A stretch of DNA of 64,000 nt from an uncultured Methanobrevibacter sp. (lineage in GTDB: Archaea; Methanobacteriota; Methanobacteria; Methanobacteriales; Methanobacteriaceae): positions 28,490 to 92,489 of the forward strand of contig ONQL01000018.1 in NCBI GenBank assembly GCA_900319985.1, written 5' to 3'. Shown here piece by piece: positions 25,917-35,501 of the stretch. Under the pieces are notes generated by a model. The model saw only the letters and a program-made list of their open reading frames with translations, was not told the origin of the DNA and made no database searches. Numbering within the stretch: the stretch's first letter is position 1; each line of letters opens with the position of its first letter. A program made the position numbers and the translations under genes.

Positions 25917-27266
25917 ATGGCTATACACCCTATAGAATTTAGATATGGTACTCCCGAAATGAAAAGGATTTGGGAGGAAGAGAATAAATTACAAAGAATG
26001 TTGGATGTTGAATCTGCATTAGCACAGGCTGAAGGCAAACTAGGAATCATCCCTCAGGAAGTTGCAGATGAAATTGCTGCTAAAGCAACCACTGAATTTG
26101 TTAAACTAGACAGAGTTAAAGCAATTGAAGCGGAAACAAATCACGATATTGCTGCATTATCAAAAGGAATTACAGAAGTCTGTGAAAATGGTGCCGGAGA
26201 ATATGTTCACTTCGGAGCTACATCCAATGACATTGTTGACAGTTCCAATTCATTACTTATTAGAGACTCAATCGAAGTTTTAAAAGAAAAACTAGAACGA
26301 TTAACAAAAATAATGCTTAAATTGGCTGAAGAAAATAAGATGAAAGTCTGCATCGGACGTACACATGGTCAGCACGCTCTTCCAACCACTTATGGTATGA
26401 AATTTGGTATTTGGGCTGATGAACTTCACAGACAATATGTAAGACTTGAAAATGCTAAAGCAAACGTTTGTATTGGAATGATGGACGGTGCAGTCGGAAC
26501 CACTGCTGCCTTAGGCAAGCAAGGTTGGGAAATACACAAAAATGTTGCTGAAATTTTAGGCCTTCCTGCAGCTACAATCACAAACCAAGTTGTTCAAAGA
26601 GACAATCACGTTGAATTTATCAGTGTTTTAGCAAACATTGCAAGTACCTTGGACAAAATCGGATTGGAAATCAGAAGCTTGCAAAGAACTGAGCTTATGG
26701 AAGTCGGCGAATATTTCGATCCTGAAAAACAAGTTGGAAGCAGTACAATGCCACATAAAATGAATCCAATTACTGCAGAAAGAATCTGTGGTGTTGCAAG
26801 AATTGTAAAATCATTCGTAAATGCTGCTTTAGACAACAACCCACTTTGGCATGAAAGAGACTTGACCAACTCTTCCTGTGAAAGAATAATGTTTCCGGAA
26901 AGCTGTATTTTAACCGATTACATCTTAAACCTAACAATCAAGTTAATGAGCAATTTGGTTTTCTATGATGAAAATATCGAAAGAAACCTAAATTTAACAA
27001 ATGGTTTAATCATGGCAGAAAGATTAATGGCTGAACTTACACGTGCAGGAATGGGAAAACAGACCGCATACGGAATTGTAAGAAAAAATGCCATTAAGGC
27101 AAACAAGGAAAAATTATTGCTCGGCGAACTTATCTTGGAAGATGAAGACGTTCAAAAATACCTGACTGAAGAGGATGTTGAAAAGATTATGGACCCTCAC
27201 ACTTACATCGGATCTGTACCGATAATTATTGACGAACTGCTTGAAAAATCCGAAAAATGGTTTTAG
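25917..27266 (+). CDS. purB: Adenylosuccinate lyase
   Basis: A 449-residue enzyme of the fumarase/aspartase superfamily that splits SAICAR and adenylosuccinate in purine synthesis. The signature G-S-S-T-M-P-H-K-M-N-P lies near residue 260; R-T-H-G-Q-H-A and T-S-N-D-I-V-D-S are also present. The ATG follows GAGATGAT. Stand-alone promoter, divergent from the XRE gene. Confidence 0.97.
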   Translation: MAIHPIEFRYGTPEMKRIWEEENKLQRMLDVESALAQAEGKLGIIPQEVADEIAAKATTEFVKLDRVKAIEAETNHDIAALSKGITEVCENGAGEYVHFGATSNDIVDSSNSLLIRDSIEVLKEKLERLTKIMLKLAEENKMKVCIGRTHGQHALPTTYGMKFGIWADELHRQYVRLENAKANVCIGMMDGAVGTTAALGKQGWEIHKNVAEILGLPAATITNQVVQRDNHVEFISVLANIASTLDKIGLEIRSLQRTELMEVGEYFDPEKQVGSSTMPHKMNPITAERICGVARIVKSFVNAALDNNPLWHERDLTNSSCERIMFPESCILTDYILNLTIKLMSNLVFYDENIERNLNLTNGLIMAERLMAELTRAGMGKQTAYGIVRKNAIKANKEKLLLGELILEDEDVQKYLTEEDVEKIMDPHTYIGSVPIIIDELLEKSEKWF

Positions 27267-27274
27267 GTGTGAAA

Positions 27275-28120
27275 ATGAGCGATACAAAAGAATTAAAATC
27301 AATTGACTTGAGTTCTTTTACAATTATCGGAACAGGAATAAATATAGTGATTTCCATACTGCTTTCAATAATCGTGATAATTGCTATTGGAGTAATCTCT
27401 CCGGTAAACCTCGGAGTTTCAATCTATATCGTACCCACTATCATTGTCGGGTCATTTATGTGCGGAATATATCAATTTTTCTCCAACGGATTATTCTATA
27501 ATCTACTTTCAGCAAAATTAAGAAACATCAAGTTAACATTTAATGACGACAAACTTGTTAAAATGTCCACAACCGAAACTGCAACCATTATTGGAGTAAT
27601 CACTTTAATCCAAACAGTATTGCTCTATTTAGTTTCAGTGTTCATATTGCCTTTAGTCATTAATGCTACCATTCAAACATTAGTATTTGGAGGCCAACAA
27701 GAAGTAGCTTATACTTTTTATCAACTGCTACTTATTTTAAGCCAACCAATGACAATCATAATGTTGATTTTCGGTTCATTCATAATAACATTCATATTTG
27801 TCCTGCTTGGAACTTACATCTATAATTTTTTAGCATCCAAAGGCAAAGGAGTCATTTTGAAATTAACCAAAGAAAATGAGATGACCTCTATCGATTCAAT
27901 TGACATGATGAGCCTTGCAATAGCAGTTGCGATAATCAGTGCAATATTACATCTGATTTCTGGAATAATCATGTTAATTAGTGGTGGAAATATTACAAGT
28001 GTCATTGGTGGAGTAATTATTAATTTAATTGCAGGATTTGTCATTGCAGCAATTGTTGCAGTGGTTTACAACTTCCTAGCTCCAAAACTTGGAAAATTAA
28101 AAATAGAATTAATTGATTAA
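27275..28120 (+). CDS. Multi-spanning membrane protein, unknown function
   Basis: About 281 residues with five or six hydrophobic helices and no recognised family. The frame opens earlier inside purB, but AGGTGTGA lies just before the ATG at 27275 (M-S-D-T-K-E-L), which I take as the start, 8 nt after the purB stop. The last helices are Gly/Ile/Val-rich (G-G-V-I-I-N-L-I-A-G-F-V-I-A-A). Probably co-transcribed with purB; no functional link is evident. Confidence 0.7.
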   Translation: MSDTKELKSIDLSSFTIIGTGINIVISILLSIIVIIAIGVISPVNLGVSIYIVPTIIVGSFMCGIYQFFSNGLFYNLLSAKLRNIKLTFNDDKLVKMSTTETATIIGVITLIQTVLLYLVSVFILPLVINATIQTLVFGGQQEVAYTFYQLLLILSQPMTIIMLIFGSFIITFIFVLLGTYIYNFLASKGKGVILKLTKENEMTSIDSIDMMSLAIAVAIISAILHLISGIIMLISGGNITSVIGGVIINLIAGFVIAAIVAVVYNFLAPKLGKLKIELID

Positions 28121-28126
28121 AATCAA

Positions 28127-30619
28127 TTAATTTTTACTTTCTCTTTTTATTTCTGGTACATATCTCTTAAGCATTAATGAAAGAGATATGACAGTTACTG
28201 AACTTAACGCCATTGCTAAACCAGCCAAAGCAGGTTCAAATGTAATACCAAAAGCAGGATACAAAACACCTGCAGCAACAGGAATCAATATTGTGTTGTA
28301 TGCAAATGCCCAGAAGATATTCTCTTTAATCCTGCGCATAACCTTTTTAGAAAATTGTATTGCAGCCACAACGTTTTCCAAATCACCCTCCATTACAACA
28401 ATATCTCCACTTTCCATTGCGATATCTGTTCCATTTCCCATTGCAACACCAATATCCGCCTGTGTTAATGCCGGAGCATCATTAATACCGTCACCAACAA
28501 ACAAAACTTTTCTGGTGTGATTTGCTTGAGCCTGCTTTACGATATCAAGCTTGTTTTCGGGAAGAACTCCTGCCTTTACATTATCAATTCCAACTTCACG
28601 GGCGACATTAAGGGCAGTGGATTCGTTATCTCCTGTCAGCATGTAAGTCTCAACATCCATCTTATGCAACTCATCAATAGTTCTTTTGGAATTGGCTTTA
28701 ATCTTATCAGATAAACTTAAAATTCCTTTTATGGATTTATCCTGAGCTAAAAATATTATGGTCTTGCTTAAGCTTTCGAGAGTGTGATACTTATCAATCA
28801 ACTTTGAGGAAACATCAACATTTTCAGCCTCCATCAAGGCCAGATTGCCTGCAAGAACTTCACTTTCACCAATTTTAGCCTTTAGACCTTTACCAGTCAC
28901 ATTTTCAAACTCAGTTGTGGAGTCCAAATCAATACCGAGTTCCTTAGATTTATTCACTATTGCCTTTGCAATTGGATGTGAGGAATTTTGTTCCACACCA
29001 GCTGCCAATTTAATCAATTTCTCTTCAGAAATTCCATAAGCTATAACATCATCAACTTCAGGCCTTCCTTCTGTAATTGTACCTGTTTTGTCAAAAGCGG
29101 CAACATCAATCTGGCCTGCATTTTCCAGAGTATCTCCATTTTTAATCAGAATACCGTACTCTGCCGCTCTTCCAACACCGACAGTGACTGCAGTTGGAGT
29201 AGCGAGCCCCAATGCACATGGACAAGCAACCACCAATATTGAAATCAAACAAGTCAAAGAGAACAGTAATGACTCCCCTAAAACGAAATACCATATTACA
29301 AATACAATTATGGCAATTGAAAGAATTACCGGAATGAAATAGGATACGATAGTATTTGCGAATTTTTGAACAGGAGGTCTTGAACTTTGAGCTTTCTCCA
29401 CAAGACGAATGATATTGGACAAAACAGTTTCCTTTCCGATTTTTTGAGCCTTGATATACAATACCCCATCCTGATTAATGGTACCTGCAAAGACTTCTTC
29501 ACCATCCTTTTTAACCTTAGGAATAGGCTCACCATTAATCATTGATTCATCAACATATGATTCACCGCCGATGACATCACCATCAACAGGAATCTTTTCA
29601 CCGGGTTTTACAAGCAGCAAGTCACCAATTACAATATCGGCTATTGAAACCTCTTTTTGAGAAGTGATTTCACCATTGTCGTCAATCTCGATTGCTGTTG
29701 CAACCGTTGGCTGAAGACCTATCAATTCACGGATTGAATCGGAAGTTCGCTTTTTAGCCCTTGCTTCCAGGTATCTTCCAATCATTAAAAACGAAGGAAG
29801 CATAACTGCAGAATCGTAAAACATGAAAGAATGGTCAAGAACTATATGGAAAGTTCCAAGAATACTGGAAACATACGCCACCAAAATACCCATGGAATAC
29901 ATCACGTCCATATTAAGGTTCTTGTGCATCAGTCCATTGATACCTGCTTTTAAAATTGGTAATGAAACATATAAAAACGGAGCTATACTGACAATTAAGG
30001 AAAGCAATCCCATTGAAGATATATCGATGCCTGTTGCATCTTTAATAGAATGAGTAACGCCCATTAACGGATCCCATCCACTAAACATCAATATCATTAA
30101 AATAGCTGAGAAAACAAGGCCCACAATAATTCTATTACGCTTTTCCTTTAAATCCTTTTGATAAATTTCCTCCTCATCAATTTCTGTTTGACCCTCAACT
30201 CCCAGAAGTTCAAAACCTAAGGATTCAATAACCTTTTCAATTTCGTTTATATCCACTTTTGATGAATCATATCTTATTCTTGCAGATTGGGAAGTCAAAT
30301 CTGCCTTTACATCAAAAATTCCATCCAATCTGATTAAAAAATTCTCCACATTCATTGTACAGGATGCGCAGTGCATTCCCTGAATTCTTATAGTCATATC
30401 ATCGCAATGGAGTTCAAAACCTAAGTTTTTAACCAGTCTTTCCATTTCCTCATAGGATATTTTTTTAGTATTTACAGTAATATGTAATTTATTAGCCGCC
30501 AAATCAGCATCTACCTCTTCAACGCCTTCAATTTTTTCAAAAGTTTTATTAACACTCAATACACATGAAGCACAGTGCATTCCTTCAATCGGCAAATCCA
30601 TATGTTTATGTTTTACCAT
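28127..30619 (-). CDS. copA: Heavy-metal P1B-type ATPase, copper exporter type
   Basis: An 830-residue ATPase. Two N-terminal HMA domains carry G-M-H-C-A-S-C (Cys16/19 and Cys84/87). Eight membrane helices include the transport motif A-C-P-C-A-L (Cys466, Cys468), marking Cu+/Ag+ specificity. The phosphorylation site is D510-K-T-G-T, with S-S-H-P, M-L-T-G-D-N and G-D-G-I-N-D-A-P following. The A-domain loop reads N-G-E rather than T-G-E. It is convergent with the membrane gene ending at 28120 and exports copper from the cytoplasm. Confidence 0.95.
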   Translation of the reverse strand: MVKHKHMDLPIEGMHCASCVLSVNKTFEKIEGVEEVDADLAANKLHITVNTKKISYEEMERLVKNLGFELHCDDMTIRIQGMHCASCTMNVENFLIRLDGIFDVKADLTSQSARIRYDSSKVDINEIEKVIESLGFELLGVEGQTEIDEEEIYQKDLKEKRNRIIVGLVFSAILMILMFSGWDPLMGVTHSIKDATGIDISSMGLLSLIVSIAPFLYVSLPILKAGINGLMHKNLNMDVMYSMGILVAYVSSILGTFHIVLDHSFMFYDSAVMLPSFLMIGRYLEARAKKRTSDSIRELIGLQPTVATAIEIDDNGEITSQKEVSIADIVIGDLLLVKPGEKIPVDGDVIGGESYVDESMINGEPIPKVKKDGEEVFAGTINQDGVLYIKAQKIGKETVLSNIIRLVEKAQSSRPPVQKFANTIVSYFIPVILSIAIIVFVIWYFVLGESLLFSLTCLISILVVACPCALGLATPTAVTVGVGRAAEYGILIKNGDTLENAGQIDVAAFDKTGTITEGRPEVDDVIAYGISEEKLIKLAAGVEQNSSHPIAKAIVNKSKELGIDLDSTTEFENVTGKGLKAKIGESEVLAGNLALMEAENVDVSSKLIDKYHTLESLSKTIIFLAQDKSIKGILSLSDKIKANSKRTIDELHKMDVETYMLTGDNESTALNVAREVGIDNVKAGVLPENKLDIVKQAQANHTRKVLFVGDGINDAPALTQADIGVAMGNGTDIAMESGDIVVMEGDLENVVAAIQFSKKVMRRIKENIFWAFAYNTILIPVAAGVLYPAFGITFEPALAGLAMALSSVTVISLSLMLKRYVPEIKRESKN

Positions 30620-30704
30620 ACTACCACAGCCTAATCCTCACTAATTAAAATTATATTTATTTTACATTTAATAAAAGTTTAGGTATGCTAAAAAAAATTA
30701 AAAG

Positions 30705-31496
30705 TTAATAATAACTAACTTTAATATCCTTATGAGGCACTGTTCTTCTAAATCTCTTTTTAGGATATCCGATAATGAAAGTCGAATACATGTGTTTATT
30801 CTTATCAATATCTGGGAAAAATTCCATCAATCTGTCGTGATCAATTTCATCTGCCTTCAGGATAAACAGTGAATAGAAACCACCCAAACCTAAGGAATAG
30901 GCAAGCAATTCCAAACGAGTATTTGCTATAACCGCACTTGTCTTATCAGTTGAAAATGTTAAAATAAGTTGTTTTCCTTCCCAAAGCAACGGATGAAATT
31001 CTTTTGTGGAATTATCTTTAAGATAGTCTCCAAATTCTGTTATTCTAAAGAATTCATTTTCTTTAACTTTAATAATATCATAAACAAGCTCCATGAACTC
31101 ATCCAATCTTTCATCCAATACGACAAATTCAACATCCTGCTCGTTTTGTGCTGATGGAGAATAATAAGCTCCTTCAAACAGTTTATCAAATGTATCTTTG
31201 TCAATTTTTTTATTTTTAAACCAGCGAATAGATCTTCTTTGCTTTAAAAATTGAAGCAAATCATCATATTCAACCGGCAACTTACGAGGATTATATTCAA
31301 CAATCCTATCCTCTTTACCCCCATATGACTTTAGAGTAATTGCATTTTGCCTGCAAATTGCCATGCAATGTCCACATTCAAAGCAGTTACTACCTGTTTC
31401 GGTGGCGAAATCTTCAACAACAATATTGTCACGAATACAGACCTGTGCACACTGCTTGCAAGCTGTACACAGCTCTTCATCAATAACCAGTTTCAT
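30705..31496 (-). CDS. Ferredoxin-nitroreductase fusion protein
   Basis: A 263-residue protein. Residues 1-60 hold two [4Fe-4S] motifs (C-T-A-C-K-Q-C-A-Q-V-C and C-F-E-C-G-H-C-M-A-I-C). The rest is an FMN-binding nitroreductase domain (R-R-S-I-R-W-F-K, Y-S-P-S-A-Q-N, and a later A-Y-S-L-G-L-G-G-F-Y). The likely task is electron transfer from ferredoxin to an unknown organic acceptor. It overlaps the upstream amidohydrolase gene by 4 nt (ATGA), so the two are translationally coupled. Confidence 0.9.
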   Translation of the reverse strand: MKLVIDEELCTACKQCAQVCIRDNIVVEDFATETGSNCFECGHCMAICRQNAITLKSYGGKEDRIVEYNPRKLPVEYDDLLQFLKQRRSIRWFKNKKIDKDTFDKLFEGAYYSPSAQNEQDVEFVVLDERLDEFMELVYDIIKVKENEFFRITEFGDYLKDNSTKEFHPLLWEGKQLILTFSTDKTSAVIANTRLELLAYSLGLGGFYSLFILKADEIDHDRLMEFFPDIDKNKHMYSTFIIGYPKKRFRRTVPHKDIKVSYY

Positions 31497-32707
31497 TTAA
31501 CTACACTTCCATCTTGGAAAACATTCAAAATATTATCATTATCACATAAAATAGAGACATCATCCAAAGGATTGGAATTGACTAAAATCAAATCTGCAAC
31601 ATAGTTTACTTTTACCAAACCTAGATTGTTCTGGCCTAAAAACTCAGCAGCCTTGACGGTTCCGCTAGCTATCGCTTCATCACTGGACATTCCTATTTCC
31701 ATTAAATGAACAAGTTCTTCCAAATTATGTCCATGAGGTATAACACCACTGTCAGTTCCCATCAATATGTTAACCCCTTCTTCGTATGCTATTGAAATGT
31801 TTTCCTTGTGAACTTTGACAATTTCTTTTAGTTTTTCTGTTTTCTCATTAGCGTAGTTATCCCATGCCGGAAATCCATTTTCATATAAGAATTGATGGAC
31901 CAAAATAGTCGGAACCAAATTAACATTATTTTTAACCATCTTTTGAGCAGTTTTTCTATTAACAAATGTACCATGCTCTATTGATGAAAAACCAGCATCA
32001 ATACAATTATTCATACCCTTTAGACTATGGCAATGAGCTGAAACTTTCATGTTATTTGCACTGGCTTCCTTAACAATGGTTTTAAGTTCTTTCTTGTTAA
32101 ATTGAGGAAAATCAGGAGATGAGTTTGTAGTCAAAACTCCACCGCTGCACATTACCTTTATAAAATCAGCGCCAGCTCTTTTAACTTCACGTGTCTTTTT
32201 TAAAACTTCTTCAACACCGTCACATCGTCCCTTTGGAAAACCGGGATACATTATTTCCAAATCAAATCCTGATGGCAACAACAAGTCAAAATGACCCCCG
32301 GTCATGACTAAAGGAGTGATTGACAAATGAATTTTTGGAGCTACAAATAAATTTCTTTGTTGAGCCAATTTGAAACTCAAATCAGCAGAACCGCAATCCC
32401 TAATTGAAGTGACCCCTGCATCAATAGTCTGTTTTGCATGAGGAACAGCATTGTAAAAATGAATTCCTAATGGATTTGCCATGTTTTCTTCTTTATGAAA
32501 TCCTTTTGCAAAAATATGAGTATGGCAATCAATAAAACCACTAAGCAGGTAATTGTCATTACCGTCAATGACATTCACATTGTTTTTAGTTGAAATCTTC
32601 TGTGAGGAAATCTCTTTAATCAAATTTTTTTCAATCAAAACATTACAGTTGGATTTGACCTCTTCGAAGGGATTTACAACATTCACATTTTCAATTAGAG
32701 TTTGCAT
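31493..32707 (-). CDS. Amidohydrolase (imidazolonepropionase-like)
   Basis: A 404-residue metal-dependent hydrolase. Metal ligands are visible in F-I-D-C-H-T-H-I, A-D-F-I-K-V-M-C-S-G-G (Lys), V-S-A-H-C-H-S, E-H-G-T-F and M-G-T-D-S-G. The family contains dipeptidases and cyclic-amide hydrolases; the substrate cannot be told. It is coupled by overlap to the ferredoxin-nitroreductase, suggesting both act on one compound. Confidence 0.87.
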   Translation of the reverse strand: MQTLIENVNVVNPFEEVKSNCNVLIEKNLIKEISSQKISTKNNVNVIDGNDNYLLSGFIDCHTHIFAKGFHKEENMANPLGIHFYNAVPHAKQTIDAGVTSIRDCGSADLSFKLAQQRNLFVAPKIHLSITPLVMTGGHFDLLLPSGFDLEIMYPGFPKGRCDGVEEVLKKTREVKRAGADFIKVMCSGGVLTTNSSPDFPQFNKKELKTIVKEASANNMKVSAHCHSLKGMNNCIDAGFSSIEHGTFVNRKTAQKMVKNNVNLVPTILVHQFLYENGFPAWDNYANEKTEKLKEIVKVHKENISIAYEEGVNILMGTDSGVIPHGHNLEELVHLMEIGMSSDEAIASGTVKAAEFLGQNNLGLVKVNYVADLILVNSNPLDDVSILCDNDNILNVFQDGSVVK

Positions 32708-32715
32708 TATCCCAC

Positions 32716-33105
32716 CTACAAAATCTCTATAGTTCCATTATCTCCGTCTACTTCCACTAAAGTTCCATTAACCAAATCTTTAGTATCAGCTGGAGAATCT
32801 ACCATTGGAATATCAGACATTATAGCACCAGTAGCTATAATCGGTTCAGCATTAAGGCAAATAATTGCTTTTGGAGCTGTGTTATTTTTCATCATTTGGA
32901 AAATAACGTATGAGCCAACAGTAGACCCTTTTCCGCCGGGAATGAACAGTACCTTATCTTTAATTATTTCCCCTTTTAGTTCATGATTCGGATCAATGAT
33001 TTGTCCGTTTTCCGGATTTACACCACCAAGAAAACTGATAGGTTCTGTTGAAACAATCAATTCACCTTTTGCTTTTCCTTTTGCAATATTTCTACATTCA
33101 ATCAT
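32716..33105 (-). CDS. Mevalonate-5-phosphate dehydratase small subunit (aconitase X swivel domain, DUF126)
   Basis: A 129-residue swivel domain. G-G-V-N-P-E-N-G-Q-I-I-D, the G-G-K-G-S-T-V-G-S-Y loop and I-C-L-N-A-E-P-I-I-A-T-G match the DUF126 family, which in archaea is the small subunit of phosphomevalonate dehydratase in the archaeal mevalonate pathway to isoprenoid lipids. The large subunit gene is not in the window. It lies 8 nt from the amidohydrolase gene. Confidence 0.85.
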   Translation of the reverse strand: MIECRNIAKGKAKGELIVSTEPISFLGGVNPENGQIIDPNHELKGEIIKDKVLFIPGGKGSTVGSYVIFQMMKNNTAPKAIICLNAEPIIATGAIMSDIPMVDSPADTKDLVNGTLVEVDGDNGTIEIL

Positions 33106-33123
33106 AAAATCACCAAAATTTAC

Positions 33124-33693
33124 TTAAAACAATTTATCTTCAACATATTCACCGTTGTTTATTGCATTAGTAGATTGGATTGTGTCAACTAAAGCCCAAA
33201 TCCAAATTACTAAGCACAATAATGCACCAATGATTAAAAGAACTAAAATTGCAGATATGATATAACCTATTAAGAATAATACACCCTTATTGTTAAGGCC
33301 TAAATAAAATTGACCGAGACCTGGAAAAATTACACTTAAAACAACAGCTAATACCATACTTTTTTCCTCGCCACCAACAGATGGTGAACTAGGACGAGCA
33401 TTATTTAATTTTCCAGATAAATCATGTCCACATTCAGGGCAGAATTTGAAATCGCCATTAATTTCAAAACCACAATTTGTACAGAATTTGGATTTTTTTG
33501 TTCCGGCCGGAATTTCTTTTACCTGTTCTTCCTTAACATTTTCAGATGTTTTTTCAAAACCAACATCGTTTTCTTGAACTTCTGGAGTTTCATCGACCGG
33601 CGCAACTTCACTTTTTGTAAGCAAAGCTCCGCAATTGGAACAGAATTTTGCGTCTTTTACATCTTTTCCACAATCTTGACAGATAACCATCAT
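33124..33693 (-). CDS. Double zinc-ribbon membrane protein with TM2-like domain
   Basis: A 189-residue protein. The N-terminus has a zinc ribbon (C-Q-D-C-G ... C-S-N-C-G) and a second one follows an acidic linker (C-T-N-C-G ... C-P-E-C-G). The C-terminal third has two hydrophobic segments with F-P-G-L-G-Q-F-Y-L-G and N-K-G-V-L-F, like TM2-type domains. Function unknown. ATG codons at 33693 and 33690 follow AGGTGAG. Confidence 0.82.
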   Translation of the reverse strand: MMVICQDCGKDVKDAKFCSNCGALLTKSEVAPVDETPEVQENDVGFEKTSENVKEEQVKEIPAGTKKSKFCTNCGFEINGDFKFCPECGHDLSGKLNNARPSSPSVGGEEKSMVLAVVLSVIFPGLGQFYLGLNNKGVLFLIGYIISAILVLLIIGALLCLVIWIWALVDTIQSTNAINNGEYVEDKLF

Positions 33694-33698
33694 CTCAC

Positions 33699-34955
33699 CT
33701 AAATAACATCTTTTTTCATCACTTCTCTTAAAACTGCAGTTGCATAAGACCCTTTACTAATCGAAAATTCACATAAAACACCATCCTCTGTTGGAATGGC
33801 TGAAGTGTCCCATACTTTAAAACGCATCGCACGTCTTAATCCATGACTTCCCAAACGAGGCATTTTTGGAACTTCAAAATCATCTTTAGTAATATTGTAT
33901 TTTTTTAATATGTTCTCTTCCATTTCACCAACTATTCCACCGGCAAAAGGAACTTTTGTACCATATAACGGACAGGTAGGACTAGCCTGGAAAGTTTCAA
34001 TTAACTCCTGGAATTCTTCAGGATTTTTATCACGGACAATATGCTCTTCAGGGTCAATTACAATATCCCCTTCAACATATTTGTTAATTCCCATTTCTAC
34101 CCTATTACTTACAGCTTCATTAAACAAATAAGATTGATAAGCATGCACAAACATTCTTTGAAGTGGCTTTGGAAGTGCATGAAGGGCATTCATATATGAC
34201 TTATCTGTTAATTCCCCTCTTTTAGAATCCCTTATCAATTCCTTAATCATCATTTTCTCATATCTCATTCCCTTACCCATTAACTTAAGGGATTCTTCCA
34301 AATTGCCGTCATCAAATGCCTGTCTTGCCTTTTGATTATCACTGGATTCATCATCCTGAGGATTTCCTATATAGACTCCAACAGCCTTTTCAAGATTATT
34401 TTCAACCAATGCCTCCCCAACGAGATGAGTGATTGTCCTCGGCTTTCCAAACCTCTGCCAACCAAAATAGTTAGGAACACCTGTTGATTCCAATTCTTTT
34501 AAAACTTCATTGGCAATATCGGCACTTTTTTCTATATCATCCAAGTCCCTGACAAGTATTTTGAACTTATTTCCTTTAAGTTGGCCCATTCTCAGTTTTT
34601 TACGGCCACGAACAATCTTTAAAAAATCAGTCTTGTAAATATCCAAGTTTTCAACTTGTTTGAACTGCTCTTCGGAATCCATATTTGCAATGCAAATCCA
34701 TTGACGGGTCAATGCCTTTTTATCCTTCATTCCTGCAAAGCCCATTCTTTTTCTAGAAATATGCAAATCGCGAGCAATATCCAAAGCAACATCCAAGGTT
34801 GTTCTTCCCAATTTTTCAATCCAGACATAAACGTTGGGACCTTCCCCTTCAGGAACTATTTCAGGAATTTCCTCCACATAAAAATCTTCATATTGGTTTC
34901 TAATTGTTCCACCAATACCCTTTTGAGATGTAACATAAGTATTAGCATTTAACAT
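33699..34955 (-). CDS. truD: tRNA pseudouridine(13) synthase TruD
   Basis: About 418 residues. The catalytic region reads F-A-G-M-K-D-K-K-A-L-T-R-Q; N-Y-F-G-W-Q-R-F-G and the TRUD insertion follow; the C-terminus has P-R-L-G-S-H-G-L-R-R. The enzyme makes pseudouridine-13 in tRNA. The frame extends to a GTG at 34964, but GTGATT is better read as the ribosome-binding site of the ATG at 34955. The gene lies just downstream of the tRNA-Cys remnant. Confidence 0.95.
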   Translation of the reverse strand: MLNANTYVTSQKGIGGTIRNQYEDFYVEEIPEIVPEGEGPNVYVWIEKLGRTTLDVALDIARDLHISRKRMGFAGMKDKKALTRQWICIANMDSEEQFKQVENLDIYKTDFLKIVRGRKKLRMGQLKGNKFKILVRDLDDIEKSADIANEVLKELESTGVPNYFGWQRFGKPRTITHLVGEALVENNLEKAVGVYIGNPQDDESSDNQKARQAFDDGNLEESLKLMGKGMRYEKMMIKELIRDSKRGELTDKSYMNALHALPKPLQRMFVHAYQSYLFNEAVSNRVEMGINKYVEGDIVIDPEEHIVRDKNPEEFQELIETFQASPTCPLYGTKVPFAGGIVGEMEENILKKYNITKDDFEVPKMPRLGSHGLRRAMRFKVWDTSAIPTEDGVLCEFSISKGSYATAVLREVMKKDVI

Positions 34956-34975
34956 AATAATCACGGAAATAATAA

Positions 34976-35031
34976 TGCCCTGGCCGGGATTTGAACCCGG
35001 GGAATGGGATCCGCAGTCCCATGTGTTATCC
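34976..35031 (-). pseudogene. tRNA-Cys (anticodon GCA) lacking its 5' part
   Basis: The minus strand holds the last part of the D arm (GGATAACAC), a full anticodon arm TGGGA-CTGCGGA-TCCCA (anticodon GCA), a T arm CCGGG-TTCAAAT-CCCGG, acceptor 3' strand CCAGGGC and discriminator A. The matching 5' acceptor GCCCTGG and the start of the D arm, about 16-18 nt, are absent; in their place are the last codons of the pilin-like gene. As it stands the gene cannot fold an acceptor stem. Causes could be deletion, an assembly fault, or a tRNA made from separate halves. Confidence 0.8.
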
Positions 35032-35450
35032 TAAGAATAATCGCCATAAGTCCTCATGGCCACAGATACATCACCAGATTTTGAATAATCTCCCGAACTA
35101 GCCAATACCTCATCATCCAAGACATTAGTTTCACTGAATCTATAATTTTTAATATTTAAACTTGAAAATTTATCCCTGCAAATTTCAGAAACTTCACTAA
35201 TAGACTCTTTTGAGTTTTTACCTTCCTGTAGAATTGTTGAAATTTCACCAAGAAATGTTTTATCAGTGAAATTAATCTTACCGCTTAAAAACTCCATAAT
35301 GTCTTGGGAATTTTTGGAATCTTTTAGTTCACTCGAATAATCAGAATCTATTGTGAAAATAGCCAAATTAAAAATTGTAAATGCAAATAACAACAAAATA
35401 ACAGCCAAAATAACTTCTATAATAATAAAATTTCCTTTATCATCCAACAT
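35031..35450 (-). CDS. Pilin-like class III signal-peptide protein, probably 3'-truncated
   Basis: A 139-residue protein. The short basic N-terminus M-L-D-D-K-G-N-F, followed at once by a long hydrophobic helix (residues about 8-31), is the layout of archaeal pilin/EppA-type precursors with cleavage before the helix. The remaining domain has a Cys and ends A-M-R-T-Y-G-D-Y-S at a TAG shared with the tRNA-Cys remnant. Related methanogen proteins usually continue a few residues further, so the last codons were probably lost with the tRNA 5' end. Confidence 0.65.
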   Translation of the reverse strand: MLDDKGNFIIIEVILAVILLLFAFTIFNLAIFTIDSDYSSELKDSKNSQDIMEFLSGKINFTDKTFLGEISTILQEGKNSKESISEVSEICRDKFSSLNIKNYRFSETNVLDDEVLASSGDYSKSGDVSVAMRTYGDYS

Positions 35451-35501
35451 AAATGATAATAGGATTTCAAAATTAATAAAAAAAGTTGAAGTGTGAAAAA
35501 A

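Noticed and set aside
28127..30619. N-G-E instead of T-G-E in the A domain of the copper ATPase
   Set aside because: Archaeal copper ATPases vary at the first position (for example S-G-E), and the key Gly-Glu is kept.
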